Assembly: GCF_013297935.1 (NCBI RefSeq)
Contig: NZ_JAAFIX010000006.1
Location: 116,617 to 180,616, forward strand
Origin: Rhodoferax sp.
Lineage (GTDB): Bacteria; Pseudomonadota; Gammaproteobacteria; Burkholderiales; Burkholderiaceae_C
DNA length: 64,000 nucleotides
Direction of reading: 5' to 3'
Position numbers and translations under genes: made by a program. This document shows, piece by piece, positions 61,662-64,000 of the stretch (positions within the stretch are counted from its first letter, which is position 1; each line of letters begins with the position of its first letter). The notes beneath the pieces were generated by a model that worked only from the letters and a program-made list of their open reading frames with translations, was not told the origin of the DNA and ran no database searches.

Positions 61662-62569
61662 GCTGGCACGCACTGAGTGAAGATCTATTTGAGTTGGGGG
61701 AGTCCCCCTTTTGGCATCCTGCCGAGCAGCAGCTGTATTGGGTGGACATTCCCGGCAAAGCCATTCTGCGCGCCAACATCTACATGGGCACCGTGCAGCG
61801 CTGGGACATGCCGAGCGAACCCGGTTGTATTGCCCCCGCAGCCAAGGGCGGGCTGGTGATCGCTTTGCGCGATGGCGTTTTCCGTGCGTCAGCGTGGGGA
61901 GGTGAGCTCCACCGGATTGCGACCTTGCCCTATGACACCACTGTCATTCGTGCCAACGATGGCAAGTGCGATGCGCTGGGTCGTTTCTGGGTCGGCACAA
62001 TCGATGAGCCCAAGGCCGGGAGAGCGGCCGCCTTGTTCTCCATCGACTGCCGGGCCGGAGCCGCCGTGGTGCAAAAGCACGCAGGCGATGCGCTCACCGG
62101 CAACGGCCTGGCCTGGAGCCCGGACCAACGGGTCCTCTATTGGTCGGACACGCCCAACCATGTCACCCACGCGTGGGACTTTGACCTTCAGGCCAACACC
62201 CTCAGCGCCCACCGGGTCTGGCGGAGCTATGAGGCTAAGCCGGCAGGGTGGACCTTTGAAGACACAGGCTATGCCGGTCGGCCCGATGGCGCGGCGGTCG
62301 ATGTTGAGGGCAACTACTACGCCGCCATGTTTGAAGGCCGCCGCATCTGCAAATTTGCCCCCGATGGGCGCCTGCTCGCCAGCTGGGCAACACCGGCGCA
62401 GTGCCCCACCATGCCGTGCTTTGGTGGCGAAGACCTCAAAACGCTCTACATCACCACCGCACGCCACGGACGCAGTGCGGCCGAGCTGGCGCAATTCCCT
62501 TTGTCGGGAGCCGTTTTCTTCATGCGGACAGAGGTCGCGGGCTTGCCCGTACAGACCTTTGTGGACTGA
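61658..62569 (+). CDS. SMP-30/gluconolactonase family protein
   Basis: A 303-residue six-bladed beta-propeller lactonase. Family marks: LGESPFWHPAEQQLYWVDI with the metal Glu, RANDGKCDALGRFWVGT with Asn and Asp ligands, NGLAWSPDQRVLYWSD, and GRPDGAAVDVEGNYYAA with the catalytic-site Asp. It hydrolyses sugar lactones such as glucono- or arabino-lactone. Coupled to the preceding epimerase gene. No dehydrogenase or sugar transporter is visible beside them, so the sugar is unknown. Confidence 0.9.
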   Translation: MSWHALSEDLFELGESPFWHPAEQQLYWVDIPGKAILRANIYMGTVQRWDMPSEPGCIAPAAKGGLVIALRDGVFRASAWGGELHRIATLPYDTTVIRANDGKCDALGRFWVGTIDEPKAGRAAALFSIDCRAGAAVVQKHAGDALTGNGLAWSPDQRVLYWSDTPNHVTHAWDFDLQANTLSAHRVWRSYEAKPAGWTFEDTGYAGRPDGAAVDVEGNYYAAMFEGRRICKFAPDGRLLASWATPAQCPTMPCFGGEDLKTLYITTARHGRSAAELAQFPLSGAVFFMRTEVAGLPVQTFVD

Positions 62570-62671
62570 GCACCCCGGGCCGCGCGCCGCTCACTGAATC
62601 TCAAATTTCCGGCGCCCGGCTGTTCAAAAAATTCACGCCGCAGGGTCAGGGCGGCGCTTACCATTGCCGCC

Positions 62672-63841
62672 ATGTTGCCCACGCCTGCTGCCATCCAGCC
62701 CTTTGTCGACCAGATCCGCGCCGCGGCTGCAGACCACACACCCCTGCAAATACGCGGGGGTGGGAGCAAAGACTTTTATGGCTGTCTCCAGCCCGCAGGC
62801 TTACTGGACACCCGCAGCTTGCAAGGTGTTGTCGATTACGCCCCCAGCGAGTTGGTGGTCACGGTAGCCGCGGGCACGCCTCTGGCCTCGCTGGAAGCCT
62901 TGCTGGCGGAGCAGGGCCAATGCCTTCCCTTTGAGCCACCGCACTACCGCTGGTCTGCCTCCGCAGAGGCCGGTACGCCCAGCACCGCCACGGTGGGCGG
63001 CCTGGTTGCCAGTGGCTTGGCCGGGCCAGCCCGGGCGAGTGTGGGCAGTGTGCGGGACTATGTGCTGGGGCTCAAACTCATCAACGGTCGCGGGGAGTAC
63101 CTGACCTTCGGCGGGCAAGTCATGAAAAACGTGGCCGGCTACGACGTCTCGCGCCTCATGGCCGGTGCCATGGGCACGCTGGGCCTGTTGACCGAGGTCT
63201 CCCTCAAAGTGCTGCCGTTTGCCCCGGCCGAGGCAACACTCGTGTTCCCGCTGGGCCAAGCCGCTGCCCTTGAGCAACTGCACCGCTGGGCTGGCGAGCC
63301 ACTCCCCTTAAATGCAAGTTGCTGGGTCCACGACGCTACCGCCGGTGCCGGCGGCCGCGACCTGCTCTTTGTGCGACTGCGCGGGGCAGTGGCGGCCGTC
63401 GAGGCGGCCTGCCAGCGCATGCTCATTGAGGTGCCCGGCGAGCGCATGGACGCTGAGCAGGCGGCAGCTGACTGGGCGCACTGCCGCGACCAAACCCTGC
63501 CGTTTTTTACAGAGGGCGCCGCCAGCGGACACGCCTTGTGGCGCTTGTCCGTGGCGCAAACGGCGCCGGTGCTCGACGTGCCCTGGCCCCAGTTGATCGA
63601 GTGGCACGGTGGCCTGCGCTGGCTCTGGGCACCACTGCAAGCCGGCCCTCAGCTGCAGGCCGCTGCCCGGGCAGCAGGCGGTAGTGCTATGGTTTTTGTA
63701 GCTGGTGCCGCAGATAATACGGGGGCTAAGTGCCAATTACGCTCCGAACTGCCGGGGCAGGCCGCTTTCCTCAAGCGCCTCAAAGCAGCGTTTGACCCTG
63801 CCGGTGTTTTCAACGCCGGCAGACTCTATCCCGACTTCTGA
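62672..63841 (+). CDS. glcE: Glycolate oxidase FAD-binding subunit GlcE
   Basis: A 389-residue member of the PCMH-type FAD-binding proteins: PLQIRGGGSKDFYG, VVTVAAGTPLASLEALL, TATVGGLVASGLAGPARA, and VMKNVAGYDVSRLMAGAMGTLGLL. With GlcD and GlcF it oxidises glycolate to glyoxylate. glcF follows 25 bp later; glcD is not in view. Near the C-terminus a dispersed repeat encodes residues about 338-354 (SAMVFVAGAADNTGAKC), replacing a normally less polar stretch before the final FDPAGVFNAGRLYP. Confidence 0.92.
   Translation: MLPTPAAIQPFVDQIRAAAADHTPLQIRGGGSKDFYGCLQPAGLLDTRSLQGVVDYAPSELVVTVAAGTPLASLEALLAEQGQCLPFEPPHYRWSASAEAGTPSTATVGGLVASGLAGPARASVGSVRDYVLGLKLINGRGEYLTFGGQVMKNVAGYDVSRLMAGAMGTLGLLTEVSLKVLPFAPAEATLVFPLGQAAALEQLHRWAGEPLPLNASCWVHDATAGAGGRDLLFVRLRGAVAAVEAACQRMLIEVPGERMDAEQAAADWAHCRDQTLPFFTEGAASGHALWRLSVAQTAPVLDVPWPQLIEWHGGLRWLWAPLQAGPQLQAAARAAGGSAMVFVAGAADNTGAKCQLRSELPGQAAFLKRLKAAFDPAGVFNAGRLYPDF
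63684..63734 (+). repeat. Dispersed 51-bp repeat inside glcE
   Basis: A full copy in the coding sense with GTGCTATGG, TTTTTGTAGC, CCGCAGATAATAC and GGGGGCTAAG in the same register as the copy at 31811. Exactly 17 codons long and in frame. Confidence 0.8.
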
Positions 63842-63866
63842 CCCCGGGCGCAACGCACCACTCCCT

Positions 63867-64000
63867 ATGCAGACCCAACTCGCCCCCGAATACCAGAACA
63901 CGCCGGACGGACAGGCCGCCGAGGCCATTTTGCGCAAATGCGTGCACTGCGGCTTTTGTACCGCTACCTGCCCGACCTACCAGTTGCTGGGTGATGAGCT
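63867..64000 (+). CDS. glcF: Glycolate oxidase iron-sulfur subunit GlcF (partial)
   Basis: The first 44 codons before the window ends. MQTQLAPEYQNTPDGQAAEA is followed by LRKCVHCGFCTATCPTY, the first CxxCxxCxxxCP ferredoxin-type 4Fe-4S motif (Cys24, 27, 30, 34) of GlcF. It lies 25 bp after glcE in the same direction, consistent with a glcDEF operon. Confidence 0.9.
   Translation, partial: MQTQLAPEYQNTPDGQAAEAILRKCVHCGFCTATCPTYQLLGDE

Overview
The window looks like the chromosome of a betaproteobacterium of the Comamonadaceae, most like Rhodoferax/Curvibacter. This is inferred from a GC-rich sequence with dense, short-spaced genes, a MetH split into two proteins under an SAH riboswitch, a GTP-type PEP carboxykinase, PEP-CTERM proteins, a complete MSHA pilus locus, glycolate oxidase genes, and a short dispersed repeat I associate with this family. 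I see no rRNA, tRNA, CRISPR array, insertion sequence or prophage.

Left part (1-23 kb), catabolism and regulators: a lysine 2-monooxygenase (cut by the left edge) faces glutaryl-CoA dehydrogenase. A glutarate-type CoA transferase lies just beyond a LacI regulator/beta-glucosidase pair, so a lysine-to-crotonyl-CoA route seems to have been split by a sugar module. Then come Uup, a diguanylate cyclase, pirin, a luciferase-like monooxygenase and a PEP-CTERM cluster with a candidate sigma-54 promoter and a 56-residue mini relative. After these are the beta-alanine genes (mmsA, omega-aminotransferase, LysR), dadA with an ArgP-like regulator, a TetR, a tiny lipoprotein, a universal stress protein, a secreted Lig E-type DNA ligase, and a LysR/metallophosphoesterase pair.

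Middle (23-38 kb): pckG, glutathione peroxidase, a 46-residue membrane peptide, an orphan tandem-AAA ATPase, recQ with a GC-rich palindromic insert in its zinc site, and the SAH riboswitch, metH1, an oxidoreductase and metH2. Two glycine-zipper envelope proteins follow.

Right (38.5-57 kb): the MSHA type IV pilus cluster in the order E-G-F-A, C-D-O-P-Q, I-N-J-K-L-M-N, with a Wzy/PglL-type O-ligase gene antisense between mshA and mshC. The MshE ATPase keeps two MshEN c-di-GMP-binding repeats. The end (57-64 kb) carries comM, a sigma-54/NtrC-type glnK-amtB operon, an aldose-epimerase/SMP-30 pair and glcE-glcF (glcF cut by the right edge).

The most unusual feature is a 51-bp (17-codon) bipartite stem-loop repeat, present in ten full copies and one half copy. 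It lies both between genes and inside reading frames. One copy carries the start codon of metH2 and another the stop codon of a phosphoesterase.
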